A stretch of DNA of 64,000 nt from Rhodobacteraceae bacterium MED-G08 (GTDB lineage: Bacteria; Pseudomonadota; Alphaproteobacteria; Rhodobacterales; Rhodobacteraceae), in the NCBI GenBank assembly GCA_002457055.1, contig NTKT01000007.1, forward strand, positions 1 to 64,000. The letters run 5' to 3'. The notes under the pieces are model-generated. The model ran no database searches. It was not told the origin of the DNA and saw nothing but the letters and a program-made list of their open reading frames with translations. Below are positions 9,158-19,283 of this stretch, in pieces; position 1 is the stretch's first letter, and the number at the start of each line of letters is the position of its first letter. Made by a program: the position numbers and the translations under genes.

Positions 9158-10143
9158 TGTTAAGACGATTGCATGAGGAGCAGCCTAGATCTTTCTCATT
9201 TACTCGTGAGAATAAAGTTTGGGCTGAAACTCAAATTAAAAAGTACCCTGCCGGTCGTGAGGCGTCTGCGATAATCCCTTTACTTTGGAGGGCGCAGGAG
9301 CAAGAGGGTTGGCTGACTCGGCCAGCTATAGAGTATGTCGCGGATTTGTTAGGCATGGCGTATATGAGGGCTTTGGAGGTCGCTACCTTTTATTTTATGT
9401 TCCACCTTAAGCCTGTTGGAAATATTGCTCACATCCAAGTTTGTGGTACTTTGTCGTGTATGCTCTGCGGCGCTGAAGATTTAATTTCAGTTTGTAAAGA
9501 TAAAATCGCTCCTAATCCCCATCAGTTGTCAGAAGATGGTAAATTTAGTTGGGAGGAAGTAGAGTGCTTGGGTGCTTGTTCAAATGCTCCCATGGTGCAA
9601 ATTGGTAAGGATTATTTTGAGGATTTGACTCAGGAATCTATTGGTCAGATAATCGATAATTTGTCGGCTGGGGAAATTCCGACGCCTGGTCCGCAGAATG
9701 GACGATTTGCCTCTGAGCCAAAAGATGGCCTGACATCTCTTATGGAAAATGAAAGTGGGCGTACAAAGTTTAATGGTAGTGTTCAAATGGCCGAAGATTT
9801 TAAGGATACTATAAAGCGAATAAATGGTACTGAGGCTGAATTGGTAACTCCATGGCTTCAGAGTAGTGGTAAAAAAACGAGCCAGTTGAGGATGAAGAAG
9901 CCAAAAACCTTTAAGTCTCCTCGAAAGTCAGTTCCAGAAGATTTATCAAATTTATTGGGCTTGGGCGAGAAAGCTAAAATTGAACTCAATAATCTGGGGG
10001 TATATCATAGCTCGCAAATATCAAAGTGGGACTCTGATGAAATTCACTGGGTGCATTCAAATTCATCTGGTTCGCTGAGCTTGAATAAGTTGAAAAGCTT
10101 TGTTGAGCAGGCAAAAAAATTACAAACAAACAAAGATGGGTAA
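9157..10143 (+). CDS. nuoE: NADH-quinone oxidoreductase subunit E with long C-terminal extension
   Basis: NuoE (24-kDa subunit) holds the [2Fe-2S] cluster N1a in a thioredoxin-like fold. The ligands are visible as CGTLSC (C-x4-C) and CLGAC (C-x3-C). The conserved part ends near residue 170, but the protein runs to 328. The extra segment is charged and low-complexity, then ends in a helical stretch with [20 protein letters not shown] and [17 protein letters not shown]. This resembles the helix-hairpin-helix-like tail that I recall on NuoE of other Rhodobacterales, though the usual GxGPK core is degraded here to GLGEK. The function of the tail is unknown. Confidence 0.93.
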   Translation: MLRRLHEEQPRSFSFTRENKVWAETQIKKYPAGREASAIIPLLWRAQEQEGWLTRPAIEYVADLLGMAYMRALEVATFYFMFHLKPVGNIAHIQVCGTLSCMLCGAEDLISVCKDKIAPNPHQLSEDGKFSWEEVECLGACSNAPMVQIGKDYFEDLTQESIGQIIDNLSAGEIPTPGPQNGRFASEPKDGLTSLMENESGRTKFNGSVQMAEDFKDTIKRINGTEAELVTPWLQSSGKKTSQLRMKKPKTFKSPRKSVPEDLSNLLGLGEKAKIELNNLGVYHSSQISKWDSDEIHWVHSNSSGSLSLNKLKSFVEQAKKLQTNKDG

Positions 10144-10161
10144 TTTAAGTTGGAAAGCATA

Positions 10162-10392
10162 ATGCAGGCCAAAGAAAGCAGGAGAGAGGCAAAACAGGGC
10201 CGAGTGGTCGGTTTGGTCATCGCAACTTCCATGGTGATTTGGATATTAGCTCAGTCTTTAGGTCCTTATCTTGGACTGCCAGGGCGATACGCTATACTTA
10301 TAGATTTTTTAGCACTGGTGGCTTTCCTTTGGGCCATAATATCTGGAATGCTGATGTGGCGGTCGCGTCGAACTAAAAGGAATGAAAAGTAA
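10162..10392 (+). CDS. DUF5337-like two-helix membrane protein in the nuo operon
   Basis: A 76-residue protein between nuoE and nuoF. It has a basic N-terminus (AKESRREAKQGR), two hydrophobic segments (about 17-35 and 42-64) and a basic tail (WRSRRTKRNEK), so both ends probably face the cytoplasm. Size, topology and position match DUF5337 proteins of Rhodobacterales, a match made from memory. Function is unknown; a role in assembling or anchoring complex I is a guess from position. The ATG at 10162 is preferred because GGAAAG precedes it. A TTG four codons upstream is possible. Its stop touches the nuoF ATG directly. Confidence 0.72.
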   Translation: MQAKESRREAKQGRVVGLVIATSMVIWILAQSLGPYLGLPGRYAILIDFLALVAFLWAIISGMLMWRSRRTKRNEK

Positions 10393-11694
10393 ATGTTAAG
10401 CGACAGAGATCGGATCTTTACAAATATCTATGGCATGCACGACCGGACTCTTCGCGGAGCCATGGCGCGGGGACACTGGGATAATACTAAGTCGATATTA
10501 GTCAAAGGACGAGACTGGATTGTTGAGCAAATGAAAGCCTCGGGTCTGAGAGGCCGTGGAGGCGCCGGTTTCCCAACAGGACTAAAGTGGTCATTTATGC
10601 CAAAGGAAAGTGATGGGCGTCCATCTTATTTAGTAATTAATGCTGATGAAAGTGAGCCTGGCACATGTAAAGATAGAGAGATAATGAGGCACGATCCCCA
10701 TACATTGATCGAGGGCTGTTTGATTGCTTCTTTTGCAATGAGTGCAAACTGTTGTTACATTTATATTCGAGGCGAGTACATCAGAGAAAAAGAAATGCTT
10801 CAGCGCGCAATTGACGAGGCATATGAAGCAGGTCTTGTTGGTAAAAATGCATGTAATTCTGGGTGGGATTTTGACATTTTCCTTCACCATGGAGCAGGTG
10901 CTTATATCTGTGGTGAGGAAACAGCTTTACTTGAAAGTTTAGAGGGTAAAAAGGGTATGCCTAGAATGAAGCCACCCTTTCCAGCTGGCGCTGGTTTGTA
11001 CGGATGCCCCACCACCGTAAACAACGTTGAGTCGATAGCTGTTGTGCCGACTATTCTAAGACGCGGATCGGATTGGTTTTCATCTTTTGGAAGACCTAAT
11101 AATTCTGGAACAAAGCTTTTTGCTATTTCTGGACATGTGAATAATCCGTGTGTGGTAGAGGAGGCTATGTCCATTTCTTTCCAAGAGTTGATCGATAAGC
11201 ATTGTGGTGGCGTACGTGGAGGTTGGAAGAATTTGAAGGCAGTAATCCCAGGTGGTTCCTCAGTTCCATGTGTCCGCGGCGAAGATATGAAAGATGCAAT
11301 CATGGATTTTGATTATCTGCGAAATGATTTAGGATCTGGGTTAGGCACCGCCGCAGTTATAGTAATGGACAATTCTGTAGATATTATTAAGGCTATATGG
11401 CGTTTATCAAAATTCTATAAGCATGAAAGTTGTGGCCAGTGCACACCATGTCGCGAAGGTACAGGCTGGATGATGAGAGTTATGGAGCGACTTGTTCACG
11501 GTAATGCAGAAAAAGATGAGATTGATATGCTTTTCGATGTAACTAAGCAGGTTGAAGGGCATACGATTTGTGCTTTAGGAGATGCCGCTGCATGGCCAAT
11601 TCAGGGTCTCATAAGGAATTTCAGAGATGAGATAGAGGAGAGAATATTAAATAGAGATATCGCCCATGTTAGTAAACCTTTAGCTGCTGAGTAA
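10393..11694 (+). CDS. nuoF: NADH-quinone oxidoreductase subunit F
   Basis: NuoF (51-kDa subunit) oxidises NADH through FMN and passes electrons to cluster N3. The 433-residue protein shows the glycine-rich nucleotide loop [16 protein letters not shown] (about 52-67), the FMN-site stretch [14 protein letters not shown], the second loop [16 protein letters not shown], and the [4Fe-4S] ligands [15 protein letters not shown] with a fourth cysteine in HTICALGD. Length is standard. The gene begins at the base after the stop of the small membrane protein gene. Confidence 0.98.
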   Translation: MLSDRDRIFTNIYGMHDRTLRGAMARGHWDNTKSILVKGRDWIVEQMKASGLRGRGGAGFPTGLKWSFMPKESDGRPSYLVINADESEPGTCKDREIMRHDPHTLIEGCLIASFAMSANCCYIYIRGEYIREKEMLQRAIDEAYEAGLVGKNACNSGWDFDIFLHHGAGAYICGEETALLESLEGKKGMPRMKPPFPAGAGLYGCPTTVNNVESIAVVPTILRRGSDWFSSFGRPNNSGTKLFAISGHVNNPCVVEEAMSISFQELIDKHCGGVRGGWKNLKAVIPGGSSVPCVRGEDMKDAIMDFDYLRNDLGSGLGTAAVIVMDNSVDIIKAIWRLSKFYKHESCGQCTPCREGTGWMMRVMERLVHGNAEKDEIDMLFDVTKQVEGHTICALGDAAAWPIQGLIRNFRDEIEERILNRDIAHVSKPLAAE

Positions 11695-11701
11695 TGTAAC
11701 A

Positions 11702-12025
11702 TTGAGTAATTATATGTTCATACCGTTATCTATGTTACTTCTTTTTGGATGTTCCGCTCGCATCAATGAAAATCGAGTTTCTTTTGATGGTTTTATGTTC
11801 AATTCGAAGTTAAAAGTCGGTGTAAATAAGAAAGATTTTGAGATCACAGTGCTGCGCGCTAACCGTTCTTTAAGTGGAGCAAAAGAAGCCGGACGATATG
11901 AAGCAACAATTTACTGTGTTAATAAATTCGGTACGTCTGATATTGTCTGGGATCTCGATCCAGAAGACGTGTCGGAAGTTTCATCCAGCAAGTCAATATT
12001 TATTAAAGGTCGTTGCAGAATATGA
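11702..12025 (+). CDS. Putative small lipoprotein inside the nuo operon
   Basis: A 107-residue product (TTG at 11702) between nuoF and nuoG that I do not recognise. The N-terminus is hydrophobic and ends in LLLFGCSA, a plausible though imperfect lipobox with cysteine at residue 17. An in-frame ATG at 11714 would give a shorter signal sequence. Two more cysteines (IYCVNKFG and the terminal KGRCRI) could form a disulfide in the periplasm. Small unidentified frames between nuo genes are known from the Rhodobacter capsulatus nuo cluster, and this one occupies a comparable slot. It could instead be a plain exported protein. Confidence 0.5.
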   Translation: MSNYMFIPLSMLLLFGCSARINENRVSFDGFMFNSKLKVGVNKKDFEITVLRANRSLSGAKEAGRYEATIYCVNKFGTSDIVWDLDPEDVSEVSSSKSIFIKGRCRI

Positions 12026-12139
12026 AAATCTTGAAGTATTTGTTCTAAACAGCATTTTTGAAACATAATACCTAATAATAACATTAAAAAAATCCTATAA
12101 TATATTGAAAAAAAGTGAAAATAGCTATCAATAAGAAAT
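12026..12139 (+). other. Very AT-rich gap before nuoG with an isolated TATAAT
   Basis: This 114-base gap is far richer in A and T than the rest of the operon and has long A runs. A perfect -10 hexamer, TATAAT, sits at 12096-12101, about 38 bases before the nuoG start, but the matching -35 position (around 12073-12078) is poor. An internal promoter is possible. AT-rich DNA yields TATAAT by chance, so support is weak. I see no hairpin terminator. Confidence 0.25.
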
Positions 12140-14155
12140 ATGACAGATGTAAAAAAAATCATAATCGATAATCAAGAAATTGAAGTTGATTCCGAAATGA
12201 CACTCATTCAGGCCTGTGAGTTAGTCGGTATAGAAATTCCAAGATTTTGTTATCATGAGCGGTTGTCTATCGCTGGGAACTGTCGGATGTGCTTGGTAGA
12301 AGTGGTCGGTGGTCCTCCAAAGCCTACTGCATCGTGTGCTATGCAAGTTAAGGATCTACGCCCAGGACCTGAGGGGCAACCTCCAGTGGTTCGCACAAAC
12401 TCCAAAATGGTCAAAAAGGCCCGTGAAGGAGTAATGGAATTCTTGTTGATTAATCACCCACTTGACTGTCCAATTTGTGATCAGGGAGGTGAATGCGATC
12501 TTCAGGATCAAGCAATGGCGTTCGGCGTGGACTTTAGTAGATTTAAAGAGCCTAAGCGCGCGGTAGATGATCTCGCTTTAGGGCCACTTGTGTCCACTAA
12601 TATGACGAGATGCATAAGTTGTACACGATGTGTTAGATTCACCTCGGAAGTAGCTGGGATAAGTCAAATGGGACAAACAGGTCGTGGTGAAGATGCTGAA
12701 ATAACCAGCTACCTAAACCAGACTTTAGATAGCAACTTGCAGGGTAATATTATTGATCTCTGCCCGGTAGGGGCTTTAACCTCTAAGCCTTATGCTTTTA
12801 CAGCTAGACCGTGGGAACTATCAAACACAGAGACAATTGATGTTATGGATGCATTAGGGTCCAACATAAGAGTTGATACAAAAGGGCGCGAAGTTATGCG
12901 CATTCTGCCTCGTAATCATGACGGTGTAAACGAGGAATGGATTTCAGATAAAACTCGATTTGTATGGGATGGTTTGAGGCGTCAGAGATTGGATAAACCT
13001 TACATACGGAAAGATGGTAAGTTGGTGTCTGTAGACTGGAATGAGGCTTTGAACTTTGCAGCTGAGTCACTTTTGGGCAAAAATATTATGGGACTCGTTG
13101 GGGATTTAACTTCAACAGAGTCAGCTTACTCCCTGAAAAAATTGGTAACGAAGCTTGGTGGGGTTGTAGAATGCAGAACAGATGGTTCCAAGCTGCCAAT
13201 CGACAATAGGTCCGGATACGTTGGTAATGCTAATATCGATGATATCGATCTTGTTGATGAGATTTTTTTGATTGGAAGTAATCCACGTAATGAGGCGCCT
13301 GTTCTGAACGCTCGAATACGGAAAGCATGGTCTGAAGGAGCGAATGTGCATTTGTTAGGACCCAAAGCAGAGCTTACTTATGACTATTCTTACCTTGGAT
13401 CTGACCGCTCAGCTTTAAGGAAACTTACAGCCCGTGGTTTAAAGGTTGGCAAGGGCAGGAGCGCTGTTGTGATTTTAGGTGTTGGCGCTTTGACAGATGC
13501 AGATGGTGCTGCAGTACTTGGTCATGTAATGCAGCTGGTAAGTGGCACAAATTGCAAGCTTTTAGTGCTGCATAATGCCGCTTCTCGAGTGGGAGCTATG
13601 GATGTAGGAGCGAACAATCCTAAGGGTATTTCCGATTTAATAAATTATGATGTGATATTTAATCTTGGTTCGGATGAAATGGAAATTCCAAATGGGCCGT
13701 TTGTAATTTATCAGGGCAGCCACGGTGATAGAGGAGCTCACAGAGCTGATATAATTCTTCCGGCTGCCGCTTACACAGAAGAAAGTGGTATATTTGTAAA
13801 CACAGAAGGTCGGCCACAAATGGCTAATAGGTCTGGGTTTGCACCAGGTGATGCTAGGGAAAATTGGGCAATTCTAAGAGCTCTTTCTCAAAAAATGGAC
13901 GTAACACTGAATTTTGACACGTTGGGTCAACTTCGCGAGGCTCTTTTTATTGAGCATCCCCATTTAAAAAATATTGATCTTCCATTGGAAAATGAATGGC
14001 GTAATGAAATGGTGGGGGATTTAGATAAGGGTGATTTTACTTTTGCAATTAAGGATTTTTACCTAACAAACCCAATAGCTAGGGCCTCAACTTTGATGAG
14101 TGAATTGTCAGCTCAAACTAAAGCCAGAAAATCTAGCAGAATTGCAGCGGAGTGA
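12140..14155 (+). CDS. nuoG: NADH-quinone oxidoreductase subunit G
   Basis: NuoG (75-kDa subunit, 671 residues) carries several iron-sulfur clusters of the electron input arm. The N-terminal [2Fe-2S] ferredoxin domain shows [15 protein letters not shown] and a later [27 protein letters not shown] and [12 protein letters not shown] are the [4Fe-4S] motifs, followed by [14 protein letters not shown]. The rest is a molybdopterin-oxidoreductase-like domain without catalytic function. Length fits the mitochondrial and alphaproteobacterial form, shorter than in E. coli. It starts after the AT-rich gap, unlike most genes of this operon, which overlap. Confidence 0.97.
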   Translation: MTDVKKIIIDNQEIEVDSEMTLIQACELVGIEIPRFCYHERLSIAGNCRMCLVEVVGGPPKPTASCAMQVKDLRPGPEGQPPVVRTNSKMVKKAREGVMEFLLINHPLDCPICDQGGECDLQDQAMAFGVDFSRFKEPKRAVDDLALGPLVSTNMTRCISCTRCVRFTSEVAGISQMGQTGRGEDAEITSYLNQTLDSNLQGNIIDLCPVGALTSKPYAFTARPWELSNTETIDVMDALGSNIRVDTKGREVMRILPRNHDGVNEEWISDKTRFVWDGLRRQRLDKPYIRKDGKLVSVDWNEALNFAAESLLGKNIMGLVGDLTSTESAYSLKKLVTKLGGVVECRTDGSKLPIDNRSGYVGNANIDDIDLVDEIFLIGSNPRNEAPVLNARIRKAWSEGANVHLLGPKAELTYDYSYLGSDRSALRKLTARGLKVGKGRSAVVILGVGALTDADGAAVLGHVMQLVSGTNCKLLVLHNAASRVGAMDVGANNPKGISDLINYDVIFNLGSDEMEIPNGPFVIYQGSHGDRGAHRADIILPAAAYTEESGIFVNTEGRPQMANRSGFAPGDARENWAILRALSQKMDVTLNFDTLGQLREALFIEHPHLKNIDLPLENEWRNEMVGDLDKGDFTFAIKDFYLTNPIARASTLMSELSAQTKARKSSRIAAE

Positions 14156-14159
14156 TCTT

Positions 14160-14330
14160 ATGCTCAAAAAAACATATCTGTTTAAGAGAAAAAGACCACT
14201 GCCAATGGTGTCATTTATGTCAGAACTATTGGGTGTTCAATTTCGACCTATTGAGTATATAAAATTGCCAACTCTGTTCCTGTGCAAAATATCGGATGGG
14301 TACAATTACAAAGTGAGGACTAATGGCTGA
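14160..14330 (+). CDS. Possible 56-residue basic protein between nuoG and nuoH
   Basis: An open frame fills almost the whole 167-base gap. The ATG at 14160 follows GGAG with seven bases between, five bases after the nuoG stop, and its stop overlaps the nuoH start by eight bases. The product starts [15 protein letters not shown], is strongly basic at the N-terminus and moderately hydrophobic after that. I recognise no family. Unidentified frames are known at several positions inside Rhodobacter nuo clusters, which supports a real gene. Without a homolog the call stays tentative. The alternative is a chance open frame acting as leader of nuoH. Confidence 0.42.
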   Translation: MLKKTYLFKRKRPLPMVSFMSELLGVQFRPIEYIKLPTLFLCKISDGYNYKVRTNG

Positions 14331-15360
14331 ATTTTTCGCTTCCTCTTGGGGCATTGCGTTAATTTTAATTTCTCAAGGATTGATGATGGCAGTCTTTTTG
14401 CTGCTTTCCGCCTATTTTTTAATTTATGCAGACCGTAAAGTCTGGGCGGCCGTTCAAATGAGACGTGGTCCTAATGTTGTGGGTGCTTTTGGGTTGCTTC
14501 AGTCTGGAGCTGACATGCTTAAGCTTGTCTTCAAAGAGATTATAATACCAGCTGGTGCAGATAAGCCGGTATTCTTCTTGGCTCCTCTGATTTCTTTTGT
14601 AATGGCTATTCTTGCTTGGGCAGTTATCCCATTAAACGACGGTTGGGTTCTATCCGAGATCAATGTAGCCCTATTGTTCGTTTTCGCGATTTCCTCCTTG
14701 GAGGTGTATGGAGTGATTATGGGGGGATGGGCATCTAACTCAAAATATCCGTTTCTTGGATCACTGAGGTCGGCCGCACAGATGATTTCATACGAAGTAT
14801 CAATTGGGCTCATAATTATTGGTGTTATTATCTCAACCGGATCTATGAACTTCGGGGATATAGTTAGGGCTCAGGAAGGTGAATTTGGAATTTTTAACTG
14901 GTACTGGTTGCCACATCTTCCAATGGTTTTTCTCTTTTTCATATCCGCGTTAGCCGAAACAAATAGACCGCCTTTTGACCTGCCAGAGGCTGAAAGTGAA
15001 TTGGTTGCAGGCTTTCAGGTTGAGTATAGCTCTACGCCTTTTTTATTGTTTATGGCCGGTGAGTTAATTGCGGTCTTTCTTATGTGCGCTCTAACAACGC
15101 TGTTGTTTTTTGGGGGGTGGTTATCGCCAATTCCTGGTCTTGCAGATGGGTTTCATTGGATGCTCGCAAAGATGGGTTTTTTCTTTTTCATCTTCGCAAT
15201 GGTAAAAGCAATAACTCCCAGGTACCGTTATGATCAATTAATGAGGTTGGGGTGGAAAGTATTTTTGCCAATTTCTTTAGGTTGGGTTATCATCGTAGCT
15301 TTTCTTGCAAAATTTAACATGTTTGGCGGCGCATACGCACGTTGGGTAATCGGAGCTTAA
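14323..15360 (+). CDS. nuoH: NADH-quinone oxidoreductase subunit H
   Basis: NuoH links the peripheral arm to the membrane arm of complex I and forms the membrane side of the quinone chamber. The 345-residue sequence has about eight hydrophobic helices and the signatures [17 protein letters not shown] (about 32-48) and [20 protein letters not shown], an acidic loop near the quinone site. Length is normal. GAGGA lies just before the ATG. nuoI follows three bases after the stop. Confidence 0.97.
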   Translation: MAEFFASSWGIALILISQGLMMAVFLLLSAYFLIYADRKVWAAVQMRRGPNVVGAFGLLQSGADMLKLVFKEIIIPAGADKPVFFLAPLISFVMAILAWAVIPLNDGWVLSEINVALLFVFAISSLEVYGVIMGGWASNSKYPFLGSLRSAAQMISYEVSIGLIIIGVIISTGSMNFGDIVRAQEGEFGIFNWYWLPHLPMVFLFFISALAETNRPPFDLPEAESELVAGFQVEYSSTPFLLFMAGELIAVFLMCALTTLLFFGGWLSPIPGLADGFHWMLAKMGFFFFIFAMVKAITPRYRYDQLMRLGWKVFLPISLGWVIIVAFLAKFNMFGGAYARWVIGA

Positions 15361-15363
15361 ATC

Positions 15364-15858
15364 ATGAGTAAAATTGATTACACGAGAGCAGTAAAATACT
15401 TTCTGCTAATCGATATATGGACTGGTTTTAAGCTAGGATTTAAGTATTTTTTTTCACGTAAAACGACACTCAATTATCCACATGAAAAGGGGGAATTAAG
15501 TCCACGTTTTCGTGGTGAGCATGCGCTTCGTCGATATCCGAATGGTGAGGAAAGATGTATAGCATGTAAGCTCTGCGAAGCGATCTGTCCTGCTCAGGCA
15601 ATTACAATTGATGCTGAACCCAGGGGTGACGGTAGCAGGCGGACAACTAGATATGATATCGATATGACAAAGTGTATTTATTGTGGTTTTTGTCAAGAAG
15701 CCTGCCCAGTTGATGCCATAGTAGAGGGGCCAAATTTTGAGTTTTCCACTGAGACTAGAGAAGAGCTTTTTTACGACAAAGAGAAATTATTAGCAAATGG
15801 TGACAGGTGGGAATCTGAAATTGCGAAAAATTTAGAAATGGATGCACCTTACCGATGA
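15364..15858 (+). CDS. nuoI: NADH-quinone oxidoreductase subunit I
   Basis: NuoI is the TYKY-type subunit carrying clusters N6a and N6b, which relay electrons to N2 in NuoB. Two ferredoxin motifs are visible in 164 residues: [12 protein letters not shown] (about 61-72) and [12 protein letters not shown] (about 100-111). The N-terminal amphipathic part and the downstream [14 protein letters not shown] are typical. The 3' end overlaps the next gene by four bases (ATGA). Confidence 0.97.
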   Translation: MSKIDYTRAVKYFLLIDIWTGFKLGFKYFFSRKTTLNYPHEKGELSPRFRGEHALRRYPNGEERCIACKLCEAICPAQAITIDAEPRGDGSRRTTRYDIDMTKCIYCGFCQEACPVDAIVEGPNFEFSTETREELFYDKEKLLANGDRWESEIAKNLEMDAPYR

Positions 15859-16256
15859 GCAGTGATCAAAATCCATATGAGCAGATGTTCAGCTTCGTAA
15901 ACGAAGTATTTAAAAATGCGGGTATGGACAATTATGACCTATCTGTGGACGAGTATGCAAAACGTGGGCCGACTATGCCCAAAGAGGCTATGGAATTTCT
16001 TTTTGGAAATACATTTAATAAATTGGGCTTAGACGCCAAAACAAAGCTATTTTTGACATTAGCAGGAGTACTAGCTCAGGGCATGCAGAGCGAGCAAGTT
16101 TTGAGGCAAACTATACGCCATTTGCGAGAAGCAGAGGTGTCAGCTGAAAATATATCAGAAGCAATTATGCTTCTTTCATTATTTTCAGGACCTTTGGTAA
16201 CTACAAAAGCTTTGAAAATCACACACGAAATCAGTGAAGAATTAAAGGATTCATAG
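15855..16256 (+). CDS. Carboxymuconolactone-decarboxylase-like protein without CxxC
   Basis: A 133-residue all-helical protein. The segment from about 65 to 120 ([19 protein letters not shown], then [18 protein letters not shown]) resembles the CMD/AhpD fold. The CxxC redox pair of AhpD-type members is absent; indeed the protein has no cysteine. It is translationally coupled to nuoI and followed two bases later by nuoJ. Related genes occur at this place in Rhodobacterales nuo clusters, as far as I recall. An enzymatic role is not supported; an assembly or binding role for complex I would fit but is inference. Confidence 0.62.
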   Translation: MSSDQNPYEQMFSFVNEVFKNAGMDNYDLSVDEYAKRGPTMPKEAMEFLFGNTFNKLGLDAKTKLFLTLAGVLAQGMQSEQVLRQTIRHLREAEVSAENISEAIMLLSLFSGPLVTTKALKITHEISEELKDS

Positions 16257-16258
16257 AC

Positions 16259-16867
16259 TTGAGTATTTTTGTTTTAACCTTTTATCTGTTTTCATTAAGC
16301 GTGATTGCCGGTGGCCTAATGACAGTGATTAGTCGAAATCCAGTACATTCGGTTTTATGGCTTATACTGGCTTTTTTATCGTCTGCAGGGTTGTTTGTGT
16401 TACTTGGTGCAGAGTTTTTAGCAATGCTTCTAATAATTGTTTATGTCGGAGCAGTCGCAGTTTTATTTCTTTTTGTTGTTATGATGCTTGATGTTGATTT
16501 TTCTACTTTAAAGGCAGAAATGGCCGGTTATCTCCCAATTGCTCTCCTTATAGGTGTTGTGCTGGTTATGCAGCTCGCTATGGCATTTGGGGTATGGTCT
16601 TATGCAGACACTGCTGTAGGAGCGCGAGAGGTTTTGCTAAACCCTGAATACCACAACACACAAGCCCTAGGTCTGATTTTGTACGACAAATATTTTATTT
16701 TATTTCAGCTGTCAGGACTAATTCTTCTAGTGTCAATGATTGGGGCCATAGTTCTCACTTTGCGCCATCGCAAAAATGTAAAAAGACAAAATATTCTTTC
16801 ACAAATATACAGAGACCCCGATAAGTCATTAGAAATAGTAGATGTAAAACCTGGGCAAGGTTTGTAA
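16259..16867 (+). CDS. nuoJ: NADH-quinone oxidoreductase subunit J
   Basis: NuoJ is a five-helix membrane subunit between NuoA/NuoK and NuoH. The 202 residues include [15 protein letters not shown] and the bulged helix [19 protein letters not shown] (about 57-75), whose glycines are central to conformational coupling. The start is TTG at 16259, two bases after the preceding stop. No ATG occurs before the conserved first helix, so TTG is needed. The C-terminal 30 residues are soluble and charged. Confidence 0.95.
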   Translation: MSIFVLTFYLFSLSVIAGGLMTVISRNPVHSVLWLILAFLSSAGLFVLLGAEFLAMLLIIVYVGAVAVLFLFVVMMLDVDFSTLKAEMAGYLPIALLIGVVLVMQLAMAFGVWSYADTAVGAREVLLNPEYHNTQALGLILYDKYFILFQLSGLILLVSMIGAIVLTLRHRKNVKRQNILSQIYRDPDKSLEIVDVKPGQGL

Positions 16868-16901
16868 AGAAACGGCGATTAAAAAAGGGAATAAACTTAA
16901 T

Positions 16902-17207
16902 ATGATAGGCATAGAGCATTATCTAACCACCGCCTCGATACTTTTCGTTATTGGAATTTTTGGCCTTTTTCTCAATAGGAAAAACGTGATTATTCTTCTT
17001 ATGTCAATTGAACTAATGTTGCTGGCTGTAAATATTAATCTAGTTGCCTTTTCTAGCTATCTTGGGGATTTGGTTGGACAGGTTTTTACTCTGTTTATTC
17101 TTACTGTTGCGGCGGCTGAGGCTGCAATAGGTCTAGCTATAATCGTTAGTTTTTTCCGAAACCGCGGAACGATTGCGGTTGAAGATGTAAATGTGATGAA
17201 GGGCTAA
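16902..17207 (+). CDS. nuoK: NADH-quinone oxidoreductase subunit K
   Basis: NuoK is a three-helix proton-channel subunit homologous to MrpC. The 101-residue protein has the conserved intramembrane glutamate in [12 protein letters not shown] and a second in [10 protein letters not shown], matching the two acidic residues needed for proton translocation. Length is exactly typical. It lies 34 bases after nuoJ and five before nuoL. Confidence 0.97.
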   Translation: MIGIEHYLTTASILFVIGIFGLFLNRKNVIILLMSIELMLLAVNINLVAFSSYLGDLVGQVFTLFILTVAAAEAAIGLAIIVSFFRNRGTIAVEDVNVMKG

Positions 17208-17212
17208 CTTCT

Positions 17213-19282
17213 ATGGAATTATTTGTCATATTTTCCCCACTCGTCGGGGCTATTCTTGCGGGTTTTGGATGGAAAATTATTGGTGAAAAAGCAGCTCTTA
17301 TTTTGGCTACTTTGTTACTTTTTTTAGCGTGTTTCGTCAGTTGGTTTCTTTTTATAGGTTTTGACGGTGATCTGAGAATTACAGAAATTTCCAAATGGAT
17401 GAGTTCGGGGTCCCTTGAAGCTTATTGGGCTATTCGTTTTGATCGTTTAACAGCAATCATGTTGATCGTAGTGACCACTGTTTCTGCATTGGTGCATCTA
17501 TATAGTTTCGGCTACATGGATCATGATCCCAACTGGGAGCATGATGAAAGTTACAGACCGCGTTTCTTTGCATATTTATCGTTCTTTACATTTGCGATGC
17601 TAATGTTAGTGACTTCTGATAATTTACTTCAAATGTTCTTCGGATGGGAAGGTGTCGGCGTAGCATCCTATTTGCTTATTGGCTTCTACTACAAAAAACC
17701 AACTGCTAATTCAGCGGCAATTAAAGCTTTTGTCGTCAATAGAGTAGGTGATTTTGGATTCGCGTTAGGTATATTTGGAATTTTCTACTTAACCGGTAGC
17801 ATTCAGTTCTCCGATGTTTTTTTATTAGCACCGGGTTTAGTAGATCAAGAAATAAGCTTTCTATGGACTGAGTGGAATGCTGCTAACTTAATTGCCTTTC
17901 TTTTGTTTGTTGGAGCAATGGGCAAGTCTGCTCAGCTTTTCCTCCATACTTGGCTGCCAGACGCTATGGAAGGTCCTACTCCGGTTTCAGCACTCATTCA
18001 TGCCGCAACGATGGTTACAGCAGGTGTTTTCCTTGTTTGTCGTATGTCTCCGCTCATGGAGTTTGCGCCGAATGCAATGGCCTTTATTACGTTCATTGGA
18101 GCCACGACAGCATTTTTTGCTGCTACTATCGGTCTTGTGCAGAATGATATCAAAAGGGTTATTGCATATTCGACGTGCTCTCAACTTGGGTATATGTTCG
18201 TTGCTGCCGGCTCGGGAGTGTACTCAGCAGCAATGTTCCATTTGTTCACGCATGCATTTTTCAAGGCTCTGCTATTTTTAGGTGCTGGGTCAGTTATACA
18301 CGCTATGCATCATGAGCAAGATATGAGAAATTATGGCGGTTTGAGAAAGAAAATACCGTACACTTTTGTCGCTATGATGATTGGGACATTAGCAATAACG
18401 GGTGTTGGTATTCCTTTAACGCATTACGGGTTTGCTGGGTTTTTGTCCAAAGACGCAATAATCGAAAGTGCTTACGCAGCGTCGGTAGGTGGTTACTCGT
18501 TCTGGATGTTGGTTATATCGGCGTTGTTTACGTCTTTTTACAGTTGGAGGCTAATCTTTATGACATTTTACGGTAAGCCTCGTGGAGATTCACACACTCA
18601 TACTTCAGCCCATGAAAGCCCTAAAGTGATGATTATACCGTTGGCTATTCTATCATTAGGAGCAATATTTTCAGGAATGATTTGGTACAAAAGCTTTTTT
18701 GGCGATCATTACAGCGTAAATAAGTTTTTTGGTATTGAAGAAACGGAATACCACTCGCAATATAATGATGATAATCATGGGTCTTCAGATGTAAAAAATG
18801 AGGGTTTGAGTAACCACTCATCTTTTTATATGCCATCAGGTGCTATTTACATGGCTCCTGATAATCACATTTTGGATGAAGCTCACCATGTTCCTAAATG
18901 GGTTAAATTGAGTCCTTTTATGGCTATGCTGTTAGGGTTTATACTATCTTACATCTTTTATATTTGGCGTACAGATCTACCCCAAAAATTAGCTGAGAAC
19001 CAAAGGCCTTTATATCTCTTCCTACTCAACAAATGGTACTTTGATGAAGTTTATGAAATTCTTTTTGTTCGGTCTGCTAAGTTTTTCGGACGCCTTTTGT
19101 GGAAGAAGGGCGATGGTACGGTAATAGATGGGTTTATAGATAATCTTTCGATGGTATTTATTCCATTGCTTACGAGACTGGCCGGGCGTGCCCAGTCAGG
19201 ATATATTTTTACTTATGCTTTTGCCATGGTCCTAGGAATTGTTGTTCTTATTACATGGATGACATTAGGGACAGGTAGCTAA
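17213..19282 (+). CDS. nuoL: NADH-quinone oxidoreductase subunit L
   Basis: NuoL is the distal antiporter-like proton pump of complex I and has the long lateral helix. In 689 residues the signatures include [15 protein letters not shown] (about 143-157, channel glutamate), [20 protein letters not shown] with its lysine-and-histidine network downstream, and [20 protein letters not shown] histidine-rich loop ([16 protein letters not shown] and similar, about 460-540) precedes the long C-terminal helix. nuoM begins two bases after the stop. Confidence 0.97.
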   Translation: MELFVIFSPLVGAILAGFGWKIIGEKAALILATLLLFLACFVSWFLFIGFDGDLRITEISKWMSSGSLEAYWAIRFDRLTAIMLIVVTTVSALVHLYSFGYMDHDPNWEHDESYRPRFFAYLSFFTFAMLMLVTSDNLLQMFFGWEGVGVASYLLIGFYYKKPTANSAAIKAFVVNRVGDFGFALGIFGIFYLTGSIQFSDVFLLAPGLVDQEISFLWTEWNAANLIAFLLFVGAMGKSAQLFLHTWLPDAMEGPTPVSALIHAATMVTAGVFLVCRMSPLMEFAPNAMAFITFIGATTAFFAATIGLVQNDIKRVIAYSTCSQLGYMFVAAGSGVYSAAMFHLFTHAFFKALLFLGAGSVIHAMHHEQDMRNYGGLRKKIPYTFVAMMIGTLAITGVGIPLTHYGFAGFLSKDAIIESAYAASVGGYSFWMLVISALFTSFYSWRLIFMTFYGKPRGDSHTHTSAHESPKVMIIPLAILSLGAIFSGMIWYKSFFGDHYSVNKFFGIEETEYHSQYNDDNHGSSDVKNEGLSNHSSFYMPSGAIYMAPDNHILDEAHHVPKWVKLSPFMAMLLGFILSYIFYIWRTDLPQKLAENQRPLYLFLLNKWYFDEVYEILFVRSAKFFGRLLWKKGDGTVIDGFIDNLSMVFIPLLTRLAGRAQSGYIFTYAFAMVLGIVVLITWMTLGTGS

Positions 19283-19283
19283 T

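Noticed and set aside
17892-18281. 129-codon open frame on the plus strand
   Set aside because: It is a shifted frame inside nuoL. The nuoL frame is continuous with all family motifs.
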